Shown here: positions 7,486 to 15,616 of the stretch, piece after piece
How the letters are laid out: each line of letters opens with the position of its first letter
Numbering within the stretch: the stretch's first letter is position 1
NCBI RefSeq assembly: GCF_039649665.1
Contig: NZ_JBDJAW010000013.1
Span: 62,001-126,000, forward strand
Source: Microbispora sp. ZYX-F-249
Lineage (GTDB): Bacteria > Actinomycetota > Actinomycetes > Streptosporangiales > Streptosporangiaceae
Length of the DNA: 64,000 bases
Direction: 5' to 3'
Translations under genes and position numbers: made by a program
The notes under the pieces: generated by a model
What the model was told of the DNA's origin: nothing
What the model saw: only the letters and a program-made list of their open reading frames with translations
Databases searched by the model: none

Positions 7486-7814
7486 TCCCCTCCCAGCGTG
7501 AAAAGCCGGCGACCAGCACGCGTCCGGCCACCGCCTGATCCAGCTAGTCCGGCTGCTACGACTGGCGTCGGCTCGGCCGGCAGGGCACGATCGGCTTGCG
7601 GCCGGTCGCCATCCCTGTGGTTGGTGACACGCCGCGTCCGGTTCGCGGCCGGGCATGCGGGCCTCCGAGGGCTGGTGGTGGGCCCGAGTCGCACCGGGAC
7701 GCGGGCCAGCACGAAAAGCGGCCGGGCGGCCGGTGACGCCGGGGGCCTGACGAGCACGCGTAGATCTTCTCCCGGCGTTTGCCATGCGGAACCCATGCTC
7801 GGATACATTTGTGC
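7486..7814. other. Intergenic stretch after the tRNA, no gene seen
   Basis: These 329 bp carry no convincing coding sequence. They hold a degenerate copy of the tRNA 3' half (7669-7702) and two related segments with a GAAAAGC core, each followed by a copy of GAGCACGCG or CAGCACGCG. They end in the candidate promoter of the protease gene: a TACATT hexamer at 7804-7809, 5 nt before the ATG at 7815. Confidence 0.5.
7669..7702 (+). repeat. Degenerate copy of the tRNA 3' half
   Basis: The segment can be aligned with 7448-7481 of the tRNA, 221 bp upstream, with one small gap and several substitutions. It starts with the GGGCT anticodon-stem strand, continues with a T-arm-like GTGGG, CCGAGTC and CACC series, and ends near the acceptor-stem position. 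The upstream half of a tRNA is not recognisable. This may be a decayed attachment-site duplication or a pseudo-tRNA. Confidence 0.45.
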
Positions 7815-8591
7815 ATGCGTTTTGTCCCTTTTGTCATGATTATTGCCGGTTTGGTGGCGGGTGCCGCTTCGCCGGCATCGGCCATCACCCATGGCTCGGT
7901 CGATCATGCGGATCATCCGGAAGTGGGCGCCCTCATCGGTGACACGCCGGAACGCGACGGCACCTGGGCGTACTGCACCGGCACTCTCATCTCGCCGACC
8001 GTCTTCCTCACGGCCGCTCACTGCGGACATGACGGGCAGAAGACCGCGCGGGTCTCCTTCGCCGGCCACTACCGGGCCGGGGACACGCTCTACGCCGGGC
8101 GTTACGTGCCCGACCCGCGCTACACCCGTAAGAACGGGCTCTACGACATGGCGGTCGTCGTCTTCCCCGACCCCATCCCCGGCATCACGCCGGCCAAATT
8201 GCCTTCTCTGGGCCTGCTCGACCGGCTCAAGGCCGACGGCAGTCTGGAGGCCGCGCGCTTCACCCCCGTCGGGTACGGCTCGGTGGACCCCACGAAGAAG
8301 GCGCACGGATGGCGGTTCCACTACACCGACACGCGCAGCCAGACGTCCATCTCCTTCAAGCGCCTCCGCGGCAAGTGGCTCGAACTGTCGCCGGACCCCT
8401 GGGGCAAGGAAGGCGGGACCTGCTACGGCGACTCGGGTGGCCCCAACTACCTCGGAGGCTCCGACTCGAAGCTGCTCGTGGCCACGACGATCAGCGGAGT
8501 GGACGACGCCTGCCGGTTCACCAACCTCGACTACCGCCTGGACACGCCGTCGGCCCGGAAGTTCCTCGGCGAGTACGTCGCGCTCCCTTGA
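7815..8591 (+). CDS. Secreted trypsin-like serine protease (S1A)
   Basis: A 258-residue exported protein of the chymotrypsin fold. A signal peptide covers about residues 1-23 and ends with an AxA-type cleavage site after PASA. The catalytic triad is visible as His69 in TAAHC, Asp111 in GLYDMAVV and Ser207 in GTCYGDSGGP. No Asp six residues before Ser207 is seen to fix trypsin specificity, so substrate preference is open. The ATG at 7815 is chosen because it starts the signal peptide directly. A further upstream ATG would place charged residues before it. TACATT at 7804-7809 fits a -10 box of a nearly leaderless transcript. No inhibitor or transport gene accompanies it. Confidence 0.88.
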   Translation: MRFVPFVMIIAGLVAGAASPASAITHGSVDHADHPEVGALIGDTPERDGTWAYCTGTLISPTVFLTAAHCGHDGQKTARVSFAGHYRAGDTLYAGRYVPDPRYTRKNGLYDMAVVVFPDPIPGITPAKLPSLGLLDRLKADGSLEAARFTPVGYGSVDPTKKAHGWRFHYTDTRSQTSISFKRLRGKWLELSPDPWGKEGGTCYGDSGGPNYLGGSDSKLLVATTISGVDDACRFTNLDYRLDTPSARKFLGEYVALP

Positions 8592-8602
8592 CGGTGGGGT
8601 TA

Positions 8603-8631
8603 TAGACATATGCCCCCACTGGGGGTATCAA
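8603..8631 (+). promoter_or_regulatory. Promoter with embedded palindrome upstream of the RHH/Clp-N gene
   Basis: TAGACA at 8603-8608 and TATCAA at 8626-8631, 17 nt apart, form a sigma-70-like promoter whose transcript would begin at or next to the ATG at 8638. The spacer contains the inverted repeat CCCCC-ACT-GGGGG (8613-8625). A repressor bound there would cover both promoter elements. The first gene product has a ribbon-helix-helix DNA-binding N-terminus, so autorepression is the natural reading. Confidence 0.6.
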
Positions 8632-8637
8632 TGAGGC

Positions 8638-9456
8638 ATGCCTAAGATCAACGTCTACCTGCCGGACGATCTCGCGGAGGCGGTCAAGGAGGCGGCGCTT
8701 CCGGTGTCCGCGATCTGCCAGCGCGCACTGGAGCAGGCGGTCCGCCGGGTGGCCGCCATCCGGGAGAGCGTCCTCGGCGAATTCGAGATCGACGACCCCC
8801 GCCTGTCGCACTTCACCTCCAGGACCCGCGCGGTCCTCCGGCTGGCGCTGGAGCGGGCCAGGGCCGAGGGCGCCTCCGGCGTCGGCACCGAGCATCTGCT
8901 CGCCGCGATGCTGGCCGAGGGCCAGAACCTCGCCCTCCACGTCCTGCGCGCCATCGAGATCGAGCCCGCCCTGCTCGAACGCGACCTCGCGGGCCGCCGG
9001 CCGTCCGTACCCGCCGGGACGGCGGGCCCCGAGCAGGCGGCCGGGGACGGGGGAGCGCGGGAGGACGGTCCGAGCCGCTTCGACGCGGCGGCGGCCAACG
9101 CCCTCGAACTGGCGGTCACCGAGGCGCACGCGCTGGGCCACAACTACATCGGGTGCGAGCACCTGCTGCTCGGCCTGGTCGCGGAGCCCGACGGGGCCGC
9201 CGGGCAGGTGCTGCGGGCCAGGGGCGCCGAGCCCCGCCTCACGCGGCGCGCGGTCAGCGCCGCGCTCGCCGGCTACGTCCACCTCCGGGCCCAGGGACAA
9301 GGCGCTTCTCAGAACACATCGCAGGACCTTCCGCAGAACGCCGCGCAGATCGTCGCGGCGGTCGTCCGGCAGGAGATCGCGCCGCTGCTGCGGCGCGTCG
9401 AGCGGCTCGAGCAGCACGCGGGGGTCTCCGGGCCCGCCGAGGAGGGCGCCTCGTGA
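8638..9456 (+). CDS. RHH DNA-binding/Clp N-terminal repeat protein
   Basis: A 272-residue protein joining two modules. Residues 1-45 (MPKINVYLPDDLAEAVKEA and onward) look like a ribbon-helix-helix DNA-binding domain. Two Clp-N (ClpA/B/C N-terminal) repeats follow, near residues 62-115 and 145-200. These carry the recognisable FTSRTRAVLRLALERA, VGTEHLLAAMLAEG and GCEHLLLGLVAEP signatures. No AAA ATPase domain is present, so it is not a chaperone. It may sense or bind Clp substrates or adaptors while regulating DNA. The start ATG is adjacent to a palindromic promoter, and the stop overlaps the GTG of the next gene by 4 nt. Confidence 0.8.
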   Translation: MPKINVYLPDDLAEAVKEAALPVSAICQRALEQAVRRVAAIRESVLGEFEIDDPRLSHFTSRTRAVLRLALERARAEGASGVGTEHLLAAMLAEGQNLALHVLRAIEIEPALLERDLAGRRPSVPAGTAGPEQAAGDGGAREDGPSRFDAAAANALELAVTEAHALGHNYIGCEHLLLGLVAEPDGAAGQVLRARGAEPRLTRRAVSAALAGYVHLRAQGQGASQNTSQDLPQNAAQIVAAVVRQEIAPLLRRVERLEQHAGVSGPAEEGAS

Positions 9457-10424
9457 CCGGACGCGTGCTGCTGGTCGCCACGGGCGACGTCATGGCGTAC
9501 GCCCGCAGAACGAGCCGCCCCGGGCTCGCGACGGCCGCCGACCTGCTGGCGGCCCTGCCGGGCGACCTCGGCGTGGAGGTGGTGGCCGAGGACGTCCAGG
9601 CCGAGCCGAGCTGGGACACCTCGCCCTCCACAATGTTGCGGCTGGCCCGCCGGGCCCGCTCGGCCCTGCTCGACGAGGGGTTCGACGGCGTGGTCGTCAC
9701 CCACGGCCTGGACACGATCGAGGAGACGGCCTTTCTCACGGACCTGCTCGCCGGGCCCGCCGCGCCGCGCGGCGGCATCGTGCTGACCGGTGCCGTGCGC
9801 GGGCTGGACGAGCTGTCGAGCGACGGCCCGCGCAACCTGGCGTCGTCACTGGTCGCCGCCGCCGACCCCGCTCTCCGCGGCGCCGGTGCGGTGATCTGCG
9901 TCAACGACGAACTGCACGCGGCCCGCTGGGTCACGATGACCGACGCGACGGGCATGGCGGCCATGTCCTCCGCTCCCGCGCCTATCCTCGGGCGGGTGGT
10001 GGACGGGCGGGCCGAACTGACGTCCGCGCCGCCACCACGGCCCCCGGCCGCGCGGGGGGAGCCCGAGACGCACGTCGCACTGATCAAGACGTACCCGGAG
10101 ATGGACCCCGTGCTCCTCACGGCCGTCGTGGACGCCGGCGCCAGGGGTGTCGTGCTGGAGGGCACCGGCGCGGGGAACGTCCCGGTCACCCTGTACGCCA
10201 CCATCGGCGAACTGGCGGAGTGGGACATCCCCGTGGTGGTCGCCTCGCGGTGCCACACCCGGCCGGTCGCGCTGGAGGACCTGCCGCTCGGGCTGGGGCT
10301 GGCCGGAAAGGTCGGCGCCATCGGGGCGCGCGGGCTGGCCGCCGTGAAGGCTCGGTCCGCCCTGATGGTGGCGCTCGGCGGAGGCGGGCGGCAGGCCGTA
10401 CGGGACTGGTTCGCCCGCCTCTGA
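9453..10424 (+). CDS. Asparaginase/glutaminase family amidohydrolase
   Basis: A 323-residue protein of the L-asparaginase fold, predicted to deaminate asparagine or a related amide. The N-terminal nucleophile motif, normally TGGTIA, is altered to ATGDVMA near residues 9-15. The second catalytic motif reads VVTHGLDTIEETAF near 83-96 and keeps Thr, Asp and Glu. The Lys-containing ALIKTYPEMD segment and a GTGAGNVP motif in the C-terminal domain are conserved. No signal peptide is seen, so it should be cytoplasmic. The GTG at 9453 overlaps the preceding stop (GTGA), so this enzyme is translationally coupled to the RHH/Clp-N regulator. The altered first motif makes the exact substrate uncertain. 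Confidence 0.82.
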   Translation: MTGRVLLVATGDVMAYARRTSRPGLATAADLLAALPGDLGVEVVAEDVQAEPSWDTSPSTMLRLARRARSALLDEGFDGVVVTHGLDTIEETAFLTDLLAGPAAPRGGIVLTGAVRGLDELSSDGPRNLASSLVAAADPALRGAGAVICVNDELHAARWVTMTDATGMAAMSSAPAPILGRVVDGRAELTSAPPPRPPAARGEPETHVALIKTYPEMDPVLLTAVVDAGARGVVLEGTGAGNVPVTLYATIGELAEWDIPVVVASRCHTRPVALEDLPLGLGLAGKVGAIGARGLAAVKARSALMVALGGGGRQAVRDWFARL

Positions 10425-10430
10425 CCGCTG

Positions 10431-11936
10431 TCAGGCGTGCCCTTCGTTCACCGGTCCTGGCGCCATCTCCAGCTGCGCGGCCTCGGCGTACGGGCCGGGG
10501 GCGCGGCGGCTCCCGTCGTGCGCGGCCGTGGCGTCGGTGTTCGGCGGGCAGCCGGAGACCGGCAGGCACAGCACGAACAGGGCGCCGCCGTACGGCGACT
10601 CGGCGGCCACGAGCGTGCCGCAGTGGGCGCGGGCGATGTCGCGGGCGATGGCCAGGCCGAGTCCGGTGCCCCCATGACCCCGGCTGCGCGCCGTGTCCGA
10701 CCTCGCGAACCGCTCGAAGATCCTCTCCCGTTCGCCCGCCGGGACGCCCGGGCCGTCGTCGCCGACCCACAACTCGACGTAGCCCTCGTCACGCCGGAGC
10801 CCGACCTCGACCACGCTCCGGGCGTGCCGCTGCGCGTTGTCGAGCAGGTTGGTAAGCAGGCGCGCGAGGTGGCGCGGCGCGGCGTGCATCCTGACCCCGT
10901 CCGCCAGCTGAAGGCGCACGGGGATGCGGTCCGCCCGGCGGGCGACCTCGTCCCTGACCAGCGCCGAGACGTCCACGGGTTTGCGGTCCGGGGCGGTCGC
11001 CCCCACCTTCGCCAGCAGGAGCAGGTCGTCGATGATCCCTTCGAGCCGCTCCACGTCGTAAAGCGCGTCCCGGAGCAGCGACCGCAGATCGGTCTCGTCG
11101 GGATGCAGCTGCGCCTCCTCGAGCTGCGTGCGCAGGCCGGCGAGCGGAGTGCGCAGTTCGTGCGAGGCGTCCGCGGCGAACTCGCGCTGGCGCCGCAAGG
11201 CCCGCTCCGTGGTCAGCTTCGCCTGCTCGATGCGGGCGAGCGTGCTGTTCACGGTTCGGGCGAGCCGCGCGATCTCGTCGTCTCCGATCGGTACGGGCAC
11301 CCGGGTGTCCAGGTCGTGCACGTTGACGGCGGCCAGGTCGCTGCGGATGGCCTCCACGGGCCGCAGGGTGCGTCCGGCGACCACCCAGGTGGCCCACGCG
11401 GTGAGCAGGACGAGCACGGCCACCTCCACGGTGAAGAGCAGGTCGAACATCGCGACGGGAGTGAATCCGTCGATCGGGCGTCCCGCGTAGACGACGGGGG
11501 AGTCGGCCCCGGGCGTCACCCGGAGCGCCGACAGGCGCAGGCAGCCGATCCCGTCGTGCGCACAGGCCTGCAGGTCCTGCATCGGATCCTGTTGAGACGG
11601 CCAGAAGGAGCTCAGCGGGGCGATCCCCCGGGCGGCGGGCGACGCGGCGAGCACCCGCCGGTTCGGAGCCACCACCTGGACCAGGCTGATCCCGGCCACC
11701 TGCGGGGTGATGACGTCCCGCAGATGGCCGGCGCGCCATGCGGCGGCCGTGAGTGCGGCCTCCTGCCGCGCGTCGAGCCAGACCGCGGTGGCGAACGCCT
11801 GCCGGGCCAGCACGCTGCCCAGGATCCCGGTGGGGATGAGCAGCAGGGTGGCGAGAGCCGTGACGAGGACGGTGATGCGTCCTCGGATGGAATGAGGCCG
11901 GAACCTCCGCAGTAACGGTGGGCCGCTGGCGTTCAT
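10431..11936 (-). CDS. Orphan sensor histidine kinase with a UUA codon
   Basis: A 501-residue membrane histidine kinase. Two transmembrane helices (about residues 20-43 and 163-187) bracket an extracytoplasmic sensor domain. HAMP follows at about 188-240, then HisKA with phospho-acceptor His259 in ASHELRTP, and an HATPase domain with N box (LLTNLLDNAQRHA), G1 (VGDDGPGVP) and GGTGLGLAIA. No response regulator lies next to it, so its partner is elsewhere. Codon 8 (11915-11913) is TTA, a rare leucine codon in this GC-rich genome that in related organisms makes translation depend on the bldA-type tRNA. The ATG at 11936 follows an AGGAGG-like sequence (complement of 11941-11948). Confidence 0.92.
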   Translation of the reverse strand: MNASGPPLLRRFRPHSIRGRITVLVTALATLLLIPTGILGSVLARQAFATAVWLDARQEAALTAAAWRAGHLRDVITPQVAGISLVQVVAPNRRVLAASPAARGIAPLSSFWPSQQDPMQDLQACAHDGIGCLRLSALRVTPGADSPVVYAGRPIDGFTPVAMFDLLFTVEVAVLVLLTAWATWVVAGRTLRPVEAIRSDLAAVNVHDLDTRVPVPIGDDEIARLARTVNSTLARIEQAKLTTERALRRQREFAADASHELRTPLAGLRTQLEEAQLHPDETDLRSLLRDALYDVERLEGIIDDLLLLAKVGATAPDRKPVDVSALVRDEVARRADRIPVRLQLADGVRMHAAPRHLARLLTNLLDNAQRHARSVVEVGLRRDEGYVELWVGDDGPGVPAGERERIFERFARSDTARSRGHGGTGLGLAIARDIARAHCGTLVAAESPYGGALFVLCLPVSGCPPNTDATAAHDGSRRAPGPYAEAAQLEMAPGPVNEGHA

Positions 11937-12129
11937 CGCCGTCCTCCTTGCGATGACTGCGGCACTCGCGGCGGGCGGCCGCCTCCGTGTGATCGACGTG
12001 GCCGTCCCGACGATGTGCTGTGCCTGTCTGTTTCGGAATGAGAGGCTCGCAACGGCAGGCGGACCGGTCGCTATGGCGTTCTGCCTGGTCAGGCCGCTAC
12101 TTCTCGGCTCCGCACCACGGTAGCACTAG

Positions 12130-12163
12130 ACTTGAAGACCTCAAGTAAAGGAATTGTTCAAGT
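12130..12163. promoter_or_regulatory. Inverted repeat with extra half site
   Basis: ACTTGA (12130-12135) and TCAAGT (12141-12146) form a 6-bp perfect dyad around 5 nt. The same TCAAGT half site recurs at 12158-12163. The arrangement resembles a MerR- or MarR-type operator. No regulator gene of those families is close, so the binder is unknown. Confidence 0.4.
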
Positions 12164-12206
12164 TTGTACTCCGCTTGGCGGGGAGGGGCGTATTTCCATG
12201 GCACCG

Positions 12207-12280
12207 GCGGGAACTCGCGTGGAACCCTGATCGTTCCCACTGTGGTGGAGTGGCGCTCTCGCTTGTAGGAGCACCACTCC
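12207..12280 (+). other. Structured 5' leader of the YccA gene
   Basis: Two stems are visible in the DNA preceding the YccA gene. The first pairs GGGAAC (about 12210) with GTTCCC (about 12233). The second has 12-nt arms, GGAGTGGCGCTC (12247-12258) and GAGCACCACTCC (12269-12280), with one C-A mismatch and a 10-nt loop. The second stem ends 64 nt before the start codon. It may be an attenuator or cis-regulatory RNA. No known riboswitch class was recognised. Confidence 0.45.
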
Positions 12281-12344
12281 TCGGGCACCATCCCCACTAG
12301 GCCGCGCAGCGGCTGATCAGTGAGTCGCGTCCTGGAGGAAGCGA

Positions 12345-13130
12345 ATGGAGAGTAAGAACCCCATATTCAGTCGGCGCGGGGCGGCTGGTCAGCAGGCGTG
12401 GGCCGGTCCGACGCCCAGCGTGCAGCAGCTGAACCAGATGTACGCCACGCCCTCGTACGCTCCCCCGGGAGCGCGGACCATGACGATCGACGACGTCGTG
12501 GTGCGCGGCTTCATGACCCTCGGCACGCTCATCGTGTCGGCGGCCCTGGCCTGGTACCTCGACCTCGGCTGGGGGCTCGCGGCGCCGGCGATGATCGTGG
12601 GCCTTATTCTCGGGCTCATCGTGTCGTTCAAGCAGAGCACGAACCCCGCGCTGATCCTCGGCTACTCCGTGTGCTACGGCCTCGCCATCGGTGTGCTGAG
12701 CCACATGTACAACGAGGCCACCGAGGGCATCGTCCTGCAGGCCGTGCTCGGCACGATGGTCGCCTTCGGCGGCACGCTCGCGGTGTACACGATGAAGATC
12801 TTCCGGCCGACGCCGAAGTTCGCCAAGTTCGTGATCGCCGCCGGGTTCGCCGCGATCGGCCTCATGCTGCTCAACTGGATCGGCAGCCTCTTCCTTCCGG
12901 GAGGCTTCGGCCTGCGCGCCGACACGCCCCTCGGCTGGATCTTCAGCATCGCCATGATCCTGCTGGGCTGCTTCTTCCTGCTGCTCGACTTCAGTGAGAT
13001 CGAGCAGGGGGTGCGGGCCGGCGTGCCGGAGCGCTACTCGTGGCTGATGGCGTTCGGCCTGACCCTGAGCCTCGTCTGGCTCTACCTGGAGATCCTCCGC
13101 TTCATCAGCTACTTCACGAGCAGCGACTAG
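12345..13130 (+). CDS. Bax inhibitor-1/YccA family membrane protein
   Basis: A 261-residue integral membrane protein with about seven hydrophobic segments after a hydrophilic N-terminus. It belongs to the BI-1/YccA (TMBIM) family, as shown by the MTIDDVVVRGFMTLGTLIVSAALAW entry, the SVCYGLAIGVLSHMYN stretch and the FSEIEQGVRAGVPERYSWLMAFGLTLSLVWLYLEIL C-terminal motif with acidic residues of the di-aspartyl/pH-sensing type. Bacterial members form pH-sensitive calcium leak channels or modulate FtsH. The ATG at 12345 has GGAGGAA at 12334-12340. A structured leader precedes it and a strong terminator follows. Confidence 0.9.
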   Translation: MESKNPIFSRRGAAGQQAWAGPTPSVQQLNQMYATPSYAPPGARTMTIDDVVVRGFMTLGTLIVSAALAWYLDLGWGLAAPAMIVGLILGLIVSFKQSTNPALILGYSVCYGLAIGVLSHMYNEATEGIVLQAVLGTMVAFGGTLAVYTMKIFRPTPKFAKFVIAAGFAAIGLMLLNWIGSLFLPGGFGLRADTPLGWIFSIAMILLGCFFLLLDFSEIEQGVRAGVPERYSWLMAFGLTLSLVWLYLEILRFISYFTSSD

Positions 13131-13141
13131 CCGTACGAGCG

Positions 13142-13180
13142 AAAGGGGCGCCGTTCCTGCGGGAGCGGTGCCCCTTTGTT
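13142..13180 (+). terminator. Terminator after the YccA gene
   Basis: AAAGGGGC (13142-13149) pairs with GCCCCTTT (13170-13177), with an inner CCG/CGG extension around a short loop, followed by a TTGTT sequence 12-50 bp past the stop codon. This is a good intrinsic terminator. Confidence 0.8.
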
Positions 13181-13317
13181 GCGCTATAGCAGGATCCGGT
13201 GATCTGTACCGTAACTTTCGATCAACATCTTGTAACAAATCTATGCCGCTGAGGGCTTGTCAATCGCGGACCGGTGATGCACTGTGACACAAAGCCGCCT
13301 TTTCCGTGGAGGTGCCC

Positions 13318-13536
13318 ATGTCGTTGAACCACTCACCGGAGACCCAGAACAAGCTGATCGCCCGCGTCCCGTCCATAACCGGGCGAGAACTCCCAGAGTG
13401 GTTCGAAGCCATCGACAACGGTCCGTCGTTCCTACGCTGTGACGAGCGGGCCAACTGGCTCGCCGACGAGCACGGGCTGAGCCACGGCTACGCCGCCGCG
13501 ATCGTCCTCGAGCACGAGCGGCGTCGTCGCTTCTAG
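13318..13536 (+). CDS. DUF4287 domain-containing small protein
   Basis: A 72-residue protein matching the DUF4287 pattern: a helix with an ITGRELPEWFEAID motif, then a WLADEHGLSHGYAAAIVLEH motif. These are short helical domains of unknown function found alone or fused to DUF5655. The start is placed at ATG 13318 rather than an in-frame ATG at 13306, because GGAGG at 13308-13312 lies 5 nt before it. No partner gene is evident. A strong stem-loop follows at 13661. Confidence 0.85.
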   Translation: MSLNHSPETQNKLIARVPSITGRELPEWFEAIDNGPSFLRCDERANWLADEHGLSHGYAAAIVLEHERRRRF

Positions 13537-13660
13537 CGAACACCGGAGCGCGGGAGGGGGCAGTGCCTTCCCGCGCACACAGCACCAAGCAGCAGCGACC
13601 CATCGAGCAGCAGAGCTCGGCTCTCGACCTCGAGCGGCACGCGACCTCAAGAAACACCGA

Positions 13661-13687
13661 GCGCCCGCACCGGTCCGGTGCGGGCGC
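13661..13687 (+). terminator. Stem-loop terminator between DUF4287 and PPOX genes
   Basis: Twelve-base perfect arms, GCGCCCGCACCG at 13661-13672 and its complement at 13676-13687, close a 3-nt loop. The sequence after it (ATCATTGTTCT) is AT-rich and directly precedes the next ATG at 13699, so the next gene's promoter or leaderless start must lie within or upstream of this hairpin. Confidence 0.7.
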
Positions 13688-13698
13688 ATCATTGTTCT

Positions 13699-14109
13699 AT
13701 GGATCTCGACAAGGCGCGTGAGTTCGTCAGGAAGAACCATCGAGCGGTCATGCTGACCCGGTATCCGGACGGACGACCGCAGACCTCCCCGGTGACCGTC
13801 GGCTGCGACAAGGACGGCCACATCGTGATCAGCAGTCGCGAGACGGCCGTGAAGACCCGCAACCTGCGGGAGAACCCCCAGGTCGTGCTCACCGTGATGA
13901 CCGACGCCTTCTACGGCGAGTGGATGCAGATCGAGGGCACCGCTCGGATCATCTCGCTGCCGGACGCGATGGAGCACCTGGTGCAGTACTACCGCGACAT
14001 CAGCGGCGAGCACCCGGACTGGGACGACTACCGCGCCGCGATGATCCGGGACAAGCGGGTGATCATCCAGGTCGAGCCCACCCGCGCCGGCCCCGACTAC
14101 CACGGCTGA
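13699..14109 (+). CDS. PPOX-class split-barrel protein, probably F420-dependent
   Basis: A 136-residue flavin-reductase-like split-barrel protein of the pyridoxamine-5'-phosphate-oxidase-related class. Features include the N-terminal [24 protein letters not shown] strand pair, [24 protein letters not shown] and the terminal [15 protein letters not shown] motif. Actinobacterial proteins of this type usually bind F420, FMN or heme. F420 is the likely cofactor but not certain. The ATG at 13699 begins the conserved sequence, and no clear ribosome binding site is visible before it, which suggests a leaderless mRNA. A strong hairpin lies just upstream. Confidence 0.85.
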   Translation: MDLDKAREFVRKNHRAVMLTRYPDGRPQTSPVTVGCDKDGHIVISSRETAVKTRNLRENPQVVLTVMTDAFYGEWMQIEGTARIISLPDAMEHLVQYYRDISGEHPDWDDYRAAMIRDKRVIIQVEPTRAGPDYHG

Positions 14110-14157
14110 CGCGGCGCCGGTCCCGGCGCGGGCCGGGACCGGCGTCGACTCCGTCGC

Positions 14158-15375
14158 TCAGGACAGCCGCTCCAGCACCATCGCCATGCCCTGGCCGCCG
14201 CCGACGCACATGGTCTCCAGCCCGATCGACTTGTCGTGGAACCGGAGGCTGTTGAGCAGCGTGGAGGTGATGCGGGCGCCGGTCATGCCGAACGGGTGGC
14301 CCACCGCGATCGCCCCTCCGTTGACGTTGAGCCGCTCGATGTCGATGCCCAGCTCCTGGTAGGAGGGGATCACCTGGGCGGCGAACGCCTCGTTGATCTC
14401 GACCAGGTCGACGTCGCCGATCGACATGCCCGCGCGGGCGAGAGCCTGCCGCGACGCCTCGATCGGGCCCAGCCCCATGATCTCGGGGGACAGGCCGGTG
14501 ACGCCGGTCGACACGATCCGGGCGAGCGGCGTGATGCCCAGCTCCGCGGCCTTGGTGTCGCTCATGACGATCACCGCGGCGGCGCCGTCGTTCAGCGGGC
14601 AGCAGTTGCCCGCCGTCACCGTGCCGTCCGGCCGGAACACCGGCTTGAGCTGCGAGACCGCCTCGTACGTCGTGCCGGCCCTGGGGCCGTCGTCCTTGCT
14701 CACCACGGTGCCGTCCGGAAGCGTCACCGGGGTGATGTCGCTCTCCCAGAAACCGTTCGCGATGGCCTTCTCCGCGAGGTTCTGCGAGCGCACGCCGAAC
14801 TCGTCCTGCTCACGCCGCGAGACGCCCTTCAGCGCCGCGACGTTCTCGGCCGTCTGGCCCATGGCGATGTAGACGTCCGGCAGCACGCCGTCCTCACGCG
14901 GGTCGTGCCATACGGGGGCCCCGCCCTTGGCGGTGTCCTCCGTACGCGCCTTCGCCTCGTCGAACAGCGGGTTCTGCGCCTGCGGCATGTCCGAGCTGCC
15001 GTGCGCGAAGCGGGAGACGGTCTCCACGCCGGCCGAGATGAAGACGTCGCCCTCGCCTGCCTTGATGGCGTGGAACGCCATCCGGGTCGTCTGCAGGGAG
15101 GAGGAGCAGTAACGGGTCACCGTGGTGCCCGGCACGTTGTCGAGCCCGAGCAGCACCGACACCACCCGTCCCAGGTTGTGGCCCTGCTCGCCGCCGGGAA
15201 GCCCACAGCCCAGCATGAGGTCGTCAACGTCGTTCGGGTCGAGCTGCGGCACCTTCGCCAGCGCGGCGCGGATCATCTGCGCGGTCAGGTCGTCCGGGCG
15301 GATGTCCTTGAGTGACCCCTTGAAGGCGCGGCCGATCGGTGACCGCGCGGTCGCCACGATGACTGCCTCGGGCAT
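14158..15375 (-). CDS. fadA: Acetyl-CoA C-acyltransferase (thiolase)
   Basis: A 405-residue thiolase that cleaves 3-ketoacyl-CoA in fatty-acid beta-oxidation or condenses acetyl-CoA. The nucleophile Cys sits in [18 protein letters not shown] (near residue 91), the catalytic His in [16 protein letters not shown] and the second Cys in [13 protein letters not shown] at the C-terminus. ATG 15375 starts the conserved [15 protein letters not shown] sequence and is preceded by AGGAGA with 5-nt spacing. An upstream in-frame ATG at 15408 is less likely. No hydratase/dehydrogenase gene is adjacent. In M. tuberculosis a thiolase (fadA3) also sits beside the SGNH hydrolase and cbs genes. Confidence 0.94.
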   Translation of the reverse strand: MPEAVIVATARSPIGRAFKGSLKDIRPDDLTAQMIRAALAKVPQLDPNDVDDLMLGCGLPGGEQGHNLGRVVSVLLGLDNVPGTTVTRYCSSSLQTTRMAFHAIKAGEGDVFISAGVETVSRFAHGSSDMPQAQNPLFDEAKARTEDTAKGGAPVWHDPREDGVLPDVYIAMGQTAENVAALKGVSRREQDEFGVRSQNLAEKAIANGFWESDITPVTLPDGTVVSKDDGPRAGTTYEAVSQLKPVFRPDGTVTAGNCCPLNDGAAAVIVMSDTKAAELGITPLARIVSTGVTGLSPEIMGLGPIEASRQALARAGMSIGDVDLVEINEAFAAQVIPSYQELGIDIERLNVNGGAIAVGHPFGMTGARITSTLLNSLRFHDKSIGLETMCVGGGQGMAMVLERLS

Positions 15376-15616
15376 GTGACTCTCCTGCCTGATCTCGGGC
15401 CCCTCCACCCAGGGTTCGGGGGGCCTCCTCCCCGGAGGTTACCCCTCGGTACGCCGCCCGCCACGCTCTGGGCCCCACTCACCAGAACTTTGTACTAATG
15501 CACAGTGTCTCCCGCTCGCTCGTCGGGGCGCTCACTCCCGGCGGGGTCGTGCCGGAGGCGCGTCAGGAACGCAGCCCTCGTCGCGCTTGGTCGCTTCGCT
15601 CCCGCGCGCTCGGCTG

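Larger units (their letters stand above)
11937..12344. other. Long intergenic region between histidine kinase and YccA gene
   Basis: About 400 bp of lower-GC DNA between divergent genes. It holds an ACTTGA-N5-TCAAGT dyad at 12130-12146 with a further TCAAGT half site at 12158, and a set of hairpins between 12207 and 12280 just before the YccA gene. A 66-codon minus-strand frame at 12097-12297 lacks supporting features and is not called as a gene. Confidence 0.6.

Noticed and set aside
12097-12297. 66-codon minus-strand frame upstream of the YccA gene
   Set aside because: Composition is not protein-like, no ribosome binding site, and it overlaps strong hairpins; treated as noncoding.
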